A stretch of DNA of 42,457 nucleotides from an uncultured eubacterium 1-6 (GCA_903789595.1 CAIFEZ010000029.1:1-42457); one strand, 5' to 3'; positions 7,503-17,212 are shown, counted from the first letter of the stretch. Made by a program: numbers and translations. Notes: generated from the letters alone by a model not told the origin.

Positions 7503-9595
7503 TACTGTATCTTTCCTCCGTAAATATTAATTGCATAAAGTGCTGAGTCGTTTTCCAGCACGGCCTTTACCATCAGCTGATTCGATTTTTGCAGGGCGTC
7601 CTCCGGGATCTCACGGATATCCGATTCCGTCATGGCGACATTTTCTTTCCATTCATTCTCAGCGTAGCTCATCCAGGTGGAGCCATTATCGAATGAGATA
7701 TAGAAAACCGCGTTTTTCGAATCTGCTGTAAGGTGCGTTGCCTGGGAGACAGCGCAGGTCGTTACCGAAAGACTGGTCTTAAGCGTTGTAGAGCCGGACC
7801 CGATCCAGCCGTTATCCTTCACCTCGCAGGACGTAGTCACTTTGTCGGCATTCGCCCACGGTGAGAAAATCATGATGTCAGAAGTGGATTCAACCTTCTC
7901 TGCAAAACTGCCAAAGATCGAAGCGATATTGAACCCAGCCACACGGTCTGCGATAAGGCACGGTGTATCATGAAGAAGCCTGTCATCTGCGGCATCCGAA
8001 AACCGGTTCATGATCCGGCTGATAAAGAGTCGGTCGATCGCATCCTCTGCCGTGATCTCGCCGTCCCATTCTCCGTTTCCTGCCAGTCCCATGCCGCTTA
8101 CGACTCCAAGAACTCCGTATCTCTCGATCAAAAGGGAACCGCCTGTTACAGACAGAACAACATTCCACGTATGAATCGCTGCCTCCACAGCTTCGAGTTC
8201 ATACCGAAGACGCAGGATATGCTCACCGTCCTGAAAGGTTTCCACAGGATGTCTGGTACTGATCTCATCGCCATTTAAGTAATAAGTAGCTTTTACGACG
8301 GCATCTCCTTCCGAGACATTTCCGGTATCCTTGCCCTCCGTTGTATCAACCGACAGAAGGATCTCCATGTCGAAGGAGATGTGCGTAGTCTTCTGGACCG
8401 CGAACTTTACAAACATGACAGAGCCCTCTTTGCCATCAGCTATATTTACGCCCTCGGCGTTCTGGTAGAGCACATAGTGCATGTCGTTATCCGTCTGCGA
8501 TGAAAGCAGGCCGGCGATCGTCTTATCGGATTTACTCTTGGCGGATGCAAGAGAAGGATCCTGTCCCACGCCCTGGATTTCATAGGAGCTGTTGTACTTA
8601 AACGCATACTTCGTGATGCAGAACAGTTTATCCGCATCGCCGATCCCTCCGGGAAAGGAAAGTACATCTCCAAGGTCATAGGCGGGGTTTCCGATCATCG
8701 TGACTTTGAAAGGCACATAGTCGATCTGTGAAAGCGATGTTAGGATGGCGCGCAGCTGTTTCTCTAGGCTTTCTGCTACTCCGTACTGGAGGAAGGGATT
8801 GCTGCCGAGGTTATAGGTGAGTCCGTTGTCCTCGTCCATCCCATAGTAGCTGGTTGTGTTGTCGCTTAGATTTACACAGGAAATGCCGGTGTATCTTGTC
8901 TCAAAATCAGAAAAAGAGCCTCCGCTAAACCGATGGCTTGCATCTATGACATCCGTGACATTTTGATGGTAGGAGCAGAACGTTATCCTTCCCGCCCTGT
9001 CGCAGGTCACAAAGCACCCGACAGCGGCAGACAGCCATGATAAGTAATCCCGCCAGGTCTCGATGTCATTTTCTGAATAAAGGGAAAGCGTCTCGGTGCC
9101 GTTAGCAAAGTTTGCGAATTCATCTTCTGTAGTAGCAAGAGGCACTTTGCAGCTCTCACAGGCCATCTTTGCCAGATCATACGGCTTTCCGGCGGTCGTT
9201 CCTAACGAACAGGTCTTATCAAAAAGTGAAAGGTTGTCGTAGGCTTTCAGCACGATGCCGGACTGGGTCCACTGCGCTTCGGAGATGAGATAGATGCCGA
9301 GTGGGATATACTCGAATGTACCGTCCGCGAGCTTAAGCCCGAAGAAGGGCGTGATCTTTTCACCTTTCAGGGAGTAGCGCTTAAGGCCTATGTTCATAAG
9401 AGTAATATCCATCTGCCCGATATAGACCTGCCCGATAGAGATCATCGTATCATCAGAGCACTGGTTGGTGATCTGACAGGAACCGGCGAGAATGTTCTCG
9501 TCGCTGAAGAAAACATCGCCGACGCTTCCCTTCATGGAAAAATGCTGGACCGGCTGCTTCATGGCAGTCTTGTATTTGTCGCTTACAGCGTACAT
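7502..9595 (-). CDS. Tail hub / tail-associated protein
   Basis: A 697-residue protein downstream of the distal tail gene. About residues 1-370 look like a Gp27/Gp44-type hub: beta-rich N-terminus, IPLGIYLISEAQWTQSG, a helical segment ETWRDYLSWLSAAVGCFVTC, and DYVPFKVTMIGNPAYDLGDVLSFP. The C-terminal half carries beta-sandwich-like regions. I see no endopeptidase motif, so it may only be structural. The start has AGGGAGGTGCTTC before the ATG. It attaches fibres to the tail tube. Confidence 0.75.
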   Translation of the reverse strand: MYAVSDKYKTAMKQPVQHFSMKGSVGDVFFSDENILAGSCQITNQCSDDTMISIGQVYIGQMDITLMNIGLKRYSLKGEKITPFFGLKLADGTFEYIPLGIYLISEAQWTQSGIVLKAYDNLSLFDKTCSLGTTAGKPYDLAKMACESCKVPLATTEDEFANFANGTETLSLYSENDIETWRDYLSWLSAAVGCFVTCDRAGRITFCSYHQNVTDVIDASHRFSGGSFSDFETRYTGISCVNLSDNTTSYYGMDEDNGLTYNLGSNPFLQYGVAESLEKQLRAILTSLSQIDYVPFKVTMIGNPAYDLGDVLSFPGGIGDADKLFCITKYAFKYNSSYEIQGVGQDPSLASAKSKSDKTIAGLLSSQTDNDMHYVLYQNAEGVNIADGKEGSVMFVKFAVQKTTHISFDMEILLSVDTTEGKDTGNVSEGDAVVKATYYLNGDEISTRHPVETFQDGEHILRLRYELEAVEAAIHTWNVVLSVTGGSLLIERYGVLGVVSGMGLAGNGEWDGEITAEDAIDRLFISRIMNRFSDAADDRLLHDTPCLIADRVAGFNIASIFGSFAEKVESTSDIMIFSPWANADKVTTSCEVKDNGWIGSGSTTLKTSLSVTTCAVSQATHLTADSKNAVFYISFDNGSTWMSYAENEWKENVAMTESDIREIPEDALQKSNQLMVKAVLENDSALYAINIYGGKIQ

Positions 9596-9631
9596 GAAGC
9601 ACCTCCCTCCTCGCTGTCACATCAATGTCTT

Positions 9632-10003
9632 TTAGAACTCTTCCAAATCAAAGCTCACCGTGTATAGCCCATTCGTTCCTTTTGTCTTCTCCGAGTTCTT
9701 CTCCGGGCCGGACTTGAAGTTTCTGATCCTCATCGTCCTTGTCTTATAATCCTGCGTCTTCAGATCATAGAGCTTCACCTGTATCGAATCCTTGTCCCGG
9801 AACGTGGCAAAGGTCGCCGCCCAGCGGCTGGAACACTGAAAAGAGGCAGAGACGGACAGCTTGTCATATCTTGTGACAATGATCTGATCCGTTCCTGCCT
9901 CGGTCTGATTGGTACTCTCAATGACGGAATAACTCTCTTCCCAGCTTGCCGGAGAAAAGAGCTTTGCATCATCAAAGTAGATTGGATAATCGCTTAACAT
10001 CAT
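9632..10003 (-). CDS. Distal-tail-like phage tail protein
   Basis: A 123-residue protein between tape measure and hub, where the distal tail protein (Dit) is normally encoded. It is shorter than classical Dit (about 250 residues) and probably covers only the ring-forming domain: SVSASFQCSSRWAATFATFRD then DSIQVKLYDL and LYTVSFDLEEF. It overlaps the tape-measure stop by 4 bases. There are two consecutive ATG codons at 10003 and 10000. The second has the better distance to AGGAGG. Confidence 0.55.
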   Translation of the reverse strand: MMLSDYPIYFDDAKLFSPASWEESYSVIESTNQTEAGTDQIIVTRYDKLSVSASFQCSSRWAATFATFRDKDSIQVKLYDLKTQDYKTRTMRIRNFKSGPEKNSEKTKGTNGLYTVSFDLEEF

Positions 10004-12651
10004 CGTCCTCCTGACCGGTAATTGCTCCTCTGGGTGGCACGGACGACGATCTCATCAATTCGCTCTTGTCCGATGTAGACCGGGATGATGATGTCACCGC
10101 CACCGACTCCTGCAAGAGCGCCCTGTACAATTTCCGCGAGCTTGTCAGTTCCAACCACAGCTTCCTGCCCCGCTTCGCCTCCACCAAGGAGTCTGCCGCC
10201 TGCAGCGCCAAAAATCGTCGGGCTGTTTAATATGTAGGCATCATCCATGGCTTTCCGATACCAGTCCACAGAAAGATGCGGAACTGAAGGCGGGTCAATG
10301 GAGAGTTTGCCACTGATCGAGAAATGAGGCAGCTTGATGTGGGGCAGTTCCAGATGACACCCGGCAAAGAAACCCTTGATGCGGTCAAGACCACCGCTTA
10401 CGATGCTCTTGGCATTCTCAATCATCGAGGAGAAAGCCCCTTTGATTGCATCGAGTTTTCCCTGCGCTGCGGACAGTGCATCGCCGAGCTTACCACCTGT
10501 AAGATCATTGATCGCAGAGAACCCGGTCTCCCAGATCGACTTGTATGCATCGACCGCCGTTCCGATCACGCCCTTGATGCCGCCGCCGTGCTCGTCCACC
10601 GATGACTGAATGGCATCCCACGCGGTGCCGGTGTTTGTTTTTACGGCGTCCCATGCGGTACTGATGGTGATCTTTACGTTATCAAAAGCAGTACCGGCTG
10701 TCGTCTTGATCCCATCCCATGCACCAGAGAGTGTCGTGGTGATCCCGCTCCATGCCGTCGATGCTGCAGAGCTGATCGTTGACCATGTATTTTCTAGGAA
10801 ATCAGAAATACCCGTGAATACCGTGGTTGCTGTTGTACTGATTCCGCTCCAAAGTCCGGTGAAGAAGCTACTGATGCCGTTCCAGACAGTCTCTGTCACA
10901 GACTGAATGCCGTTCCACAGCCCGGAGAAGAAACTACCGAGCCCTTCCCCGATTGACTGTACTCCGGAGCACACCGTTTCCCAGACGCCGCCGAACCACT
11001 CGGAGATTTCTCCCCAGTGCTTTACGATCTCAATGACCGCTACTACAGCGGCAACAACAGCGGCGATAATTCCGATAATCGGAAGGATCGGAACGGATAC
11101 CGCTCCAATCGCAGGAATCACCGTGCCGGAGAGAAAGCCGACCAGTTTTCCGACGACACCTGTGACGGATCCGACCGCAGAGATCACCTTGCCGACACCG
11201 ACCACGACAGGCCCGACAGCCGCAGCAATAAGCGCTGCCTTGACAATGGCTTCCTGCATGCCCGGAGAGAGCCCATCCCACGCATCCTTCAGGGCAGTCA
11301 CCACATCTTTGATCTGTGTCATCGCCTCGGTGATCATCGGTGCCGCAGCATCCACGATCTCTGCGCCGAGGTCCTTTAAGTTGTTCATCACAACCGTCAT
11401 CTGGTCCAGTGGATCGAGCGTTTCATTGAAGGTGTTCTCTACCGACCCGGCGTAATCACCGAGCGTCGAAGACAGGTCATCCAGAGAGAGTTTTCCTGTC
11501 TTAACCGCATTGTAGATTGCTCCACCGGCACGAGAACCAAACAAGTCGTATGCCGCCTGCAGCTTTTCCGTGTCGCTCTGGTTGCTGCTCATGGTTTTCG
11601 AGAAGTCCTTCAGTGCATCACTCAGGGACTGCCCATTCTTCGTTGCGGTCTTCTGCGCCTTGGTAAGACCGGTGAGCATTGTCGAGGTATCAAGGCCTGA
11701 CATCTCGACCGCGCCCATAAATCCTGCCGCCTGCTCAGCGGAAAGACCCATCGCCTGAAACTGTCCGGCATTCTTCGCAAGGTCCTGCGACAAGGTGTCC
11801 ATCGACACACCGGTTGCCTGCCCGACCTGGTTTAAGGCATCAAGAAGGTTCCCAGCATCATCCGACGACTGCCCGAAGGCATTGAGGACGGAAGATACGT
11901 TATCAACCGAGGTGGATACATCCGTGCTGTTTAAGGTGGCAAACTCCACAAACTTTGTAGAGAGGTCCTCCAACGCATCCCCGGTCAGTCCGAATCTTGT
12001 GTTCACTTCACCAATGGCATCACCGGCAGTCTGGAAATCAGTCGGAATGGTCTCTGCGATCGACTTCGCCCTCTTCTGCATATCCTCAAGGGCTGCACCG
12101 CTTGCACCAGTCTTCTGAGTCACTGTATCGAGGGCTTCATCGACTTCCTTCCACGCGGCTACCGAAGAGGCACCGACCGCAGCGACAGGAACCGTGATGC
12201 CCTTGGTGAGCCCTTCACCCACATCGCTGATCTTGCCGCCGACTTCCTTCATCTTGTCACCAGCAACCTGAAGCTGCTGTCCGGCAACGGAACCAAACTT
12301 CTTATACTCGTCCTCAAGGCCTTCCAGCGACTGCTTGGTGGCTTCAATCTCCCGAGTCAGGGCTTCCTGCTGCTTCTGCGTCTCCTCCGTCTGAGGTCCG
12401 GCCTTCAGCTGCGCAAGAGCTTCCTTCTCCTCGGCAAGCTTCTTCTTTGTCGCGTCAATCGCTTCAGTAAGATACTTCTGCTTCTGCGCAAGAAGGTCTG
12501 CATTGCCCGGGTCCATCTTCAGAAGCTTGTTCACATCCTTCAGATTACTCTGGGTGTCCCGGATTTCCTTGTTCACGCCCTTCAGGGCATTGGAAAGCTT
12601 GGTGGTATCGCCGTCCAGCTCAATGGTTATGCCTTTAATACGATCTGCCAT
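10000..12651 (-). CDS. Tail tape measure protein
   Basis: An 883-residue protein that sets tail length and travels with the DNA. An N-terminal coiled coil (about 15-140, Glu/Lys/Gln-rich) leads into a TP901-type core (KTGASGAALEDMQKRAKS, DLFGSRAGGAIYNAVKTGKLSLDDL). Long hydrophobic stretches (about 465-545, IIGIIAAVVAAVVAVIEIV) follow. Roughly residues 555-690 carry Trp-containing repeats of the W(D/N)GI type. The C-terminus has GAAGGRLLGGGEAGQEAVVG. AGGAGGTGAGAGCAC precedes the ATG. A terminator belonging to the inserted toxin-antitoxin unit lies immediately upstream. Confidence 0.93.
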   Translation of the reverse strand: MADRIKGITIELDGDTTKLSNALKGVNKEIRDTQSNLKDVNKLLKMDPGNADLLAQKQKYLTEAIDATKKKLAEEKEALAQLKAGPQTEETQKQQEALTREIEATKQSLEGLEDEYKKFGSVAGQQLQVAGDKMKEVGGKISDVGEGLTKGITVPVAAVGASSVAAWKEVDEALDTVTQKTGASGAALEDMQKRAKSIAETIPTDFQTAGDAIGEVNTRFGLTGDALEDLSTKFVEFATLNSTDVSTSVDNVSSVLNAFGQSSDDAGNLLDALNQVGQATGVSMDTLSQDLAKNAGQFQAMGLSAEQAAGFMGAVEMSGLDTSTMLTGLTKAQKTATKNGQSLSDALKDFSKTMSSNQSDTEKLQAAYDLFGSRAGGAIYNAVKTGKLSLDDLSSTLGDYAGSVENTFNETLDPLDQMTVVMNNLKDLGAEIVDAAAPMITEAMTQIKDVVTALKDAWDGLSPGMQEAIVKAALIAAAVGPVVVGVGKVISAVGSVTGVVGKLVGFLSGTVIPAIGAVSVPILPIIGIIAAVVAAVVAVIEIVKHWGEISEWFGGVWETVCSGVQSIGEGLGSFFSGLWNGIQSVTETVWNGISSFFTGLWSGISTTATTVFTGISDFLENTWSTISSAASTAWSGITTTLSGAWDGIKTTAGTAFDNVKITISTAWDAVKTNTGTAWDAIQSSVDEHGGGIKGVIGTAVDAYKSIWETGFSAINDLTGGKLGDALSAAQGKLDAIKGAFSSMIENAKSIVSGGLDRIKGFFAGCHLELPHIKLPHFSISGKLSIDPPSVPHLSVDWYRKAMDDAYILNSPTIFGAAGGRLLGGGEAGQEAVVGTDKLAEIVQGALAGVGGGDIIIPVYIGQERIDEIVVRATQRSNYRSGGR

Positions 12652-12679
12652 GTGCTCTCACCTCCTGAAAAATGGCATG

Positions 12680-12709
12680 AAAAAAGCACCCGACTTTTTA
12701 TCAGGTGCT
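12680..12709 (-). terminator. Terminator of TA unit, just before tape-measure RBS
   Basis: Stem AGCACC/GGTGCT (12704-12709 with 12685-12690 on the minus strand, extended inward by GA/TC), then TTTTTT. It follows the toxin gene and ends about 15-20 bases before the tape-measure Shine-Dalgarno. Late transcription must pass it to express the tape measure. Confidence 0.75.
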
Positions 12710-12752
12710 GTATAAGCTAAAATGCATCATATAGATTTGTTGTTTACATTTT

Positions 12753-13025
12753 CTACTCATCGTCATAATGTCCGCCGCATTGAGCGATGTAGATGGTCAC
12801 CTCATCTGCCCTGAAGATCAGTCGATTCTTATGGTCGATCCGGACGCTGGCATATCCCCGGAAATTGCCTTTCAGCATCTCAATCTTTCCATAAGAAGCC
12901 TGATAGCCATTTCTCATTACATCTTTGAGCAGTTTGTTTACTTTTTTCAGCGCGGCCTTGTCCGTCTGAAGCTCTAAATAGTCTTCCCAGGCACCCACTG
13001 ACCACAGAAGTTCTCTCATGCTCAC
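12753..13025 (-). CDS. YoeB/Txe-family toxin (RelE superfamily)
   Basis: A 90-residue ribosome-dependent mRNA interferase of the YoeB/Txe type. The sequence carries SVGAWEDYLELQTDKAALKKVNKLLKD at the N-terminus, a central GKIEMLKGNFRGYASVRIDHKNRLIFR and the terminal Tyr/His/Tyr cluster IAQCGGHYDDE. In YoeB, C-terminal His and Tyr residues are catalytic. The start overlaps the antitoxin gene by 4 bases. This pair sits inside the tail operon between the chaperone and the tape measure, an uncommon place, with its own promoter and terminator. It is probably an autonomous cargo module. Confidence 0.88.
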   Translation of the reverse strand: MSMRELLWSVGAWEDYLELQTDKAALKKVNKLLKDVMRNGYQASYGKIEMLKGNFRGYASVRIDHKNRLIFRADEVTIYIAQCGGHYDDE

Positions 13026-13288
13026 TCCTCAATCAAATCGTGCCTGACGGCATTGCCTTTTTCAATTTCATCGATCCGCTTCTGCAGTTCTGCTGCCTGA
13101 GCCGGTGTAAACCCATTCTCATCGCGTACAGAAAAGCTCATGCTCTGTGAACGAACCGCCTGCCGTACCAGAGCCAGTGTTGCAGATGACATAGAAAGGC
13201 CAAACTCGTCACACAGTTTAGAGTAACTATTCCTAGTCTTCCGATCCATTTTAAAGGTGAAATTTGTCATTTCCTCTGTTTTCGGCAT
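13022..13288 (-). CDS. RelB/DinJ-family antitoxin
   Basis: An 88-residue antitoxin partner of the YoeB-like toxin. The N-terminal part (NFTFKMDRKTRNSYSKLCDEFGLSMSSATLALVRQAVRSQ) is ribbon-helix-helix-like, as in RelB/DinJ proteins that bind operator DNA. The C-terminal part (about 50-88, FTPAQAAELQKRIDEIEKG) would wrap the toxin. GGAGGTTTTCATT precedes the ATG. The upstream promoter overlaps a palindrome, consistent with autoregulation. Confidence 0.85.
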   Translation of the reverse strand: MPKTEEMTNFTFKMDRKTRNSYSKLCDEFGLSMSSATLALVRQAVRSQSMSFSVRDENGFTPAQAAELQKRIDEIEKGNAVRHDLIEE

Positions 13289-13315
13289 AATGAAAACCTC
13301 CTTACTTGTGCTTTC

Positions 13316-13367
13316 ATTATAGCGAAATAAGCATGATTTTACAAGTGCTTTTTATGTGCTATAGCAC
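13316..13367 (-). promoter_or_regulatory. Promoter and operator of the TA module
   Basis: TTGTAA (13339-13344), a 17-base spacer and TATAAT (13316-13321) on the minus strand. Just upstream is the perfect palindrome GTGCTATAGCAC (13356-13367). Further GTGCT half sites occur at about 13345 and 13308. This is a typical arrangement for autorepression by a ribbon-helix-helix antitoxin. Confidence 0.75.
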
Positions 13368-13407
13368 TTTTATATGCGTGTAAATTTCAAATGATCCCAG
13401 ATGTCCA

Positions 13408-13949
13408 TTAAAAGGAATCAAAATCTGACTGAGTAGCGACCTGCCGGTACTCATCATCACAGAGGTCGTTCCCGGACTCAATGATCATATCCATCACGGC
13501 TCCCTCGTCCAGCTCATCCAGCTCGGACAGTGTCAGCCCCATCTGCTTCGCCCTCAGGAGGTATACTGCCGTGTTTACTTCCCGCTCCGTTGGGCGGCTT
13601 CTTTTTTTGGCTTCGAGCTTGTCCTCCTTGAGCCAAGATAGAGAGTGACAAACTCCTGCATATGAAGAAAGAGCTCAGCTCCATCGAACTGGTCCGCCCA
13701 TTCAAGAAATGCGTCCTCGTTCAGCTTGTTCATGTCACGCTTCTCGGCCTGTGCATTCATAATGAAGGCCAGCTTGTCCCCGACCGTCATATCGGTCTGG
13801 TCATCTTCACTGTTCTCCATCTTGTTTAAGAGGATCATAAGGTCCTGATGGAAGGCCTGCTTGTAGCGGTATGCTGTCGTCCCCGTTGCGAGAAACGGGA
13901 ACTTCTGCTCCGACCCATCCGTAAGCCGGAGCGAAATTTCCTGATACAT
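13408..13949 (-). CDS. Tail assembly chaperone GT, -1 frameshift product
   Basis: The 124-residue G protein (next entry) can be extended by a -1 frameshift at CCAAAAAAAG (13601-13610). Ribosomes that slip on the seven A's read AGA from 13602 and continue 64 codons to TAA at 13408, giving about 180 residues. The extension contains YLLRAKQMGLTLSELDELDE and DMIIESGN...VATQSDFDSF, a composition and ending I associate with the T domain of siphophage chaperones. G and GT fold and load the tape measure. The two reading frames and the slippery run are seen directly. Frameshift efficiency is not. The TA module separates it from the tape-measure gene. Confidence 0.82.
13575..13949 (-). CDS. Tail assembly chaperone G (unshifted)
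   Basis: A 124-residue protein read without frameshifting, starting at an ATG preceded by AGGAGGGGACAAC. It has a beta-rich N-terminus (EISLRLTDGSEQKFPFLATG), a helical body (FLEWADQFDGAELFLHMQEFVTLYLG) and a basic tail SKPKKEAAQ encoded over the slippery A-run. It follows the major tail protein gene, as in most siphoviruses. Confidence 0.82.
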   Translation of the reverse strand: MYQEISLRLTDGSEQKFPFLATGTTAYRYKQAFHQDLMILLNKMENSEDDQTDMTVGDKLAFIMNAQAEKRDMNKLNEDAFLEWADQFDGAELFLHMQEFVTLYLGSRRTSSKPKKEAAQRSGK

Positions 13950-13964
13950 GTTGTCCCCTCCTTA

Positions 13965-14922
<958 letters not shown>

Positions 14923-14934
14923 AGTCCTCCTCCG

Positions 14935-15306
14935 TCAGCTCTTCAGTTCCTTCTCAATCTCATCCGACAGCTTTCCGGTGACTTCTTCCTCCACGGTCGA
15001 GATATGTGGGATCCCATCTACCCGGCCACCACCACGCTTGGCATGACCATTCTCCAAGAGATGTGTCAGACCATAGATCTTGTTATGAACGACAACTTCC
15101 GCACCGACTGCTGTTTCCTTCTGCACTGTGGATCGCCAGCTCTTTGCGTACTTTCCTCTGCGCTTCGGTGACTTCTCCTTCAGTGCCTTCACAGCTTCCT
15201 TGCCGGCATCCTTGATTTCCTGCTTCACGACATCGTTCACATCATCCACGTAATCGGAGAGTGCTTTCTCGACTGTCGCTGCAAGATTTTCTGCTTTTAT
15301 CTTCAT
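14935..15306 (-). CDS. HK97 gp10-family tail/neck protein
   Basis: A 123-residue protein with the HK97-gp10 signature AVKALKEKSPKRRGKYAKSW and NKIYGLTHLLENGHAKRGGGRV. Members sit at the head-tail interface or take part in tail tube termination. The start overlaps the stop region of the head-closure gene by 4 bases (15303-15306), implying coupled translation. Confidence 0.85.
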   Translation of the reverse strand: MKIKAENLAATVEKALSDYVDDVNDVVKQEIKDAGKEAVKALKEKSPKRRGKYAKSWRSTVQKETAVGAEVVVHNKIYGLTHLLENGHAKRGGGRVDGIPHISTVEEEVTGKLSDEIEKELKS

Positions 15307-15635
15307 CGTTTCACCCTCTCACATTTGAACTTGAGGCTCGTCTTCTTGAAGCCCATCGGATCAATCGCAGTGACGTTATAGATGGCGTCTCCCATTCGGA
15401 TCCGGATCTTCGTAGAGTCCAGTCCTTCGAGGCACTTGGCATATCGGACGGTGAAATCAATCGCATCCGTGCTGTTTGTGGTCCCGGCCTCCTGCTTCTC
15501 CGTTCCTCCACCCTGTACCGGTGTCGCCCAGCAGGTGTAGAAGTCCGTCCAGGTGTTCACATGATTTCCAATCCGATCGGTCACGGTCTCATTCTTCTGA
15601 ACCGTGATCCGGCACCGCATGGCTGCAATGTTCAT
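15303..15635 (-). CDS. Head closure / head-tail adaptor protein
   Basis: A 110-residue SPP1 gp16-like protein: MRCRITVQKNETVTDRIGNH, TWTDFYTCWATP, AIDFTVRYAKCLEGLDSTKIRIRMGDAIYNVTAIDP. It forms the ring that closes the connector after DNA packaging. GGAGGTGCGGG precedes the ATG. Order with its neighbours is canonical for HK97-type siphophages. Confidence 0.85.
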   Translation of the reverse strand: MNIAAMRCRITVQKNETVTDRIGNHVNTWTDFYTCWATPVQGGGTEKQEAGTTNSTDAIDFTVRYAKCLEGLDSTKIRIRMGDAIYNVTAIDPMGFKKTSLKFKCERVKR

Positions 15636-15647
15636 CCCGCACCTCCT

Positions 15648-15917
15648 TTAAAACTTCGGATCCCGTTCTCCAAAGAGCAGGTTCCGGAGCGTGATCGTCA
15701 GAGCGTGATGGTCTGCCTCCTCCCGATGCTCATTCAGATAAGCCAGTGCATAGAGAACTGCCACCACAATGATCGGACCGTTTTCATCATTCAGACTGTC
15801 CTTCCGGAGAACCGACGCGACCAGACTCTCGGCAGCACTCAGTTCCTGCTGGATCATGTCGTCTTCATCGCTTGAATCGACCCGGAGATATTTCTTTGCT
15901 TCCTCCAATGTGAGCAT
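15648..15917 (-). CDS. Head-tail connector, gp6-like
   Basis: An 89-residue connector of the HK97 gp6 / phage QLRG family: MLTLEEAKKYLRVDSSDEDDMIQQELSAAESLVASVL and YALAYLNEHREEADHHALTITLRNLL. The start at 15917 follows GAGGGGGTGAGGTCA and removes an unsupported 12-residue extension. Normally this gene follows the capsid gene directly. Here a plus-strand Abi cassette of about 1.3 kb separates the two. Confidence 0.85.
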   Translation of the reverse strand: MLTLEEAKKYLRVDSSDEDDMIQQELSAAESLVASVLRKDSLNDENGPIIVVAVLYALAYLNEHREEADHHALTITLRNLLFGERDPKF

Positions 15918-16000
15918 TGACCTCACCCCCTCATTGATGCAAAATAAAAGCATCTATCCCACCGTTCCAAAGTTAAGCAGAACACATCTGTCGATTTATG

Positions 16001-16116
16001 TTGAAACTTCTGAAATATTGCTATACAATAATTATCTCGGAGAGCAGTTTTACAAGCTTCAAGAAGTCAAGTTTCTGAAATGTCTGTGTTGACTTTCATG
16101 TTACTTGTGCTATAAT
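16001..16116 (+). promoter_or_regulatory. Tandem promoters for Abi RNA and gene
   Basis: P1: TTGAAA 16001-16006, 17-base spacer, TACAAT 16024-16029. P2: TTGACT 16089-16094, 16-base spacer, TATAAT 16111-16116 with TG at 16108-16109. P2 is close to consensus. Both point at the Abi_2 gene. About 50-90 bases of each transcript precede the hairpin at 16144-16177. Confidence 0.75.
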
Positions 16117-16120
16117 AGAG

Positions 16121-16177
16121 ATGTAAAAGAATCGCCAGTTTGTCCTCCGGTGTCCTTCGGGCCCGGGGGCTTTTTTT
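16121..16177 (+). ncRNA. Short terminator-ended RNA before Abi gene
   Basis: From P2 a transcript of about 55 bases would end at a GC-rich hairpin with a TTCG loop (16144-16155 pairs with 16160-16170, two bulges) followed by seven T's at 16171-16177. The Abi Shine-Dalgarno begins only 4 bases later. AbiF-type Abi_2 proteins have been reported to work with an adjacent small RNA. That is literature knowledge recalled and not checked here. P1 would give a longer form starting near 16036. Confidence 0.55.
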
Positions 16178-16188
16178 ATGAGGAAATT

Positions 16189-17154
16189 ATGTCGGAAAAG
16201 ACCTACAAATCATATCGCCAACAACTAAGAATTCTGAGATCCAGAGGAATGGTTATAAACAATGGATCTCAGGCGTCACGTGTTATGAAAATACTTGCAC
16301 GTGAAAATTATTATAATGTCATTAATGGCTATAAAGATTTGTTTTTGGCTTCTCCCGCCACTCCTACTAGCGAAGAAATTTACAAACTCGGAACTACTTT
16401 TGATGAAGTATACGCTCTATATACTTTTGATAGAGAGCTTCGCAATATTTATTTAAAATATCTTCTTAAGCTCGAAAACTCATTCAAAACAGTCATATCC
16501 CACGAATTTTCCGCAAAGTATGGTCATGATAATTATCTAAAAATTGCTAATTTTGATAATTCAACCGAAAGCAAAATTGCTTCCTCCATAAAGCTCATCG
16601 GTGATATCCAGCAGGAAATTGCCCGTCAAATGAGCAAGCACCATCAGGTTGTAACTCACTATATGACCGAACATGGTTATATTCCCCTTTGGGTTCTGGT
16701 GAATGTTCTTACTTTTGGAAAAATCGAAAATTTCTACAAGAACATGAAACCAGTTGATCAAACTTCTGTTGCAAAAGAATTTGGCCTTCAACCAGAAGAA
16801 CTTGGCAAATACATGCACATGCTTGCACTTGCTCGGAACAAGTGTGCTCATGATGAACGATTCTATGACATGAAATTCAAAGAACGTCTTCATACCAAAA
16901 GCATTAAGAACTTTTCAGTTCTCGGTATTGTCCGTGCCAAGGATGGTTCATATACTTACGGCACAAACGATGTATATGCTATTAGCATCATGTTTGCTCT
17001 ACTTTTGAGCAAAACAGATAGAAAAGAATTTGTTTCGCTAATGAGAGCAGCCTTTAGCAAGCTTGATAAGCAAATGAAATCCACTCCTGCTTCGGAGGTA
17101 ATGAAAATTATGGGTTTCGGAAGCAATTGGGATTCTATTTTGAAGCTTCGATAA
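16189..17154 (+). CDS. Abi_2 family (AbiF/AbiD-like HEPN) protein
   Basis: A 321-residue abortive-infection family protein. It opens with KTYKSYRQQLRILRSRGMVI and ILARENYYNVINGYKDLFL, the usual Abi_2 N-terminus. Near residue 215 it has LARNKCAHDERFYD, an RxxxxH motif characteristic of HEPN ribonucleases, so RNA cleavage on activation is the likely mode. The start at 16189 is chosen for AGGAAATT upstream. Earlier in-frame starts would lie in the hairpin. It is on the opposite strand to the late genes, visibly A+T-rich, and inserted between capsid and connector genes. Probably cargo protecting the lysogen against other phages, perhaps gated by the RNA upstream. Confidence 0.88.
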   Translation: MSEKTYKSYRQQLRILRSRGMVINNGSQASRVMKILARENYYNVINGYKDLFLASPATPTSEEIYKLGTTFDEVYALYTFDRELRNIYLKYLLKLENSFKTVISHEFSAKYGHDNYLKIANFDNSTESKIASSIKLIGDIQQEIARQMSKHHQVVTHYMTEHGYIPLWVLVNVLTFGKIENFYKNMKPVDQTSVAKEFGLQPEELGKYMHMLALARNKCAHDERFYDMKFKERLHTKSIKNFSVLGIVRAKDGSYTYGTNDVYAISIMFALLLSKTDRKEFVSLMRAAFSKLDKQMKSTPASEVMKIMGFGSNWDSILKLR

Positions 17155-17212
17155 GTATTACACAACAATCATTCTTTTATACCTGCAACTTCATTTTACA
17201 AATGTATCAATT

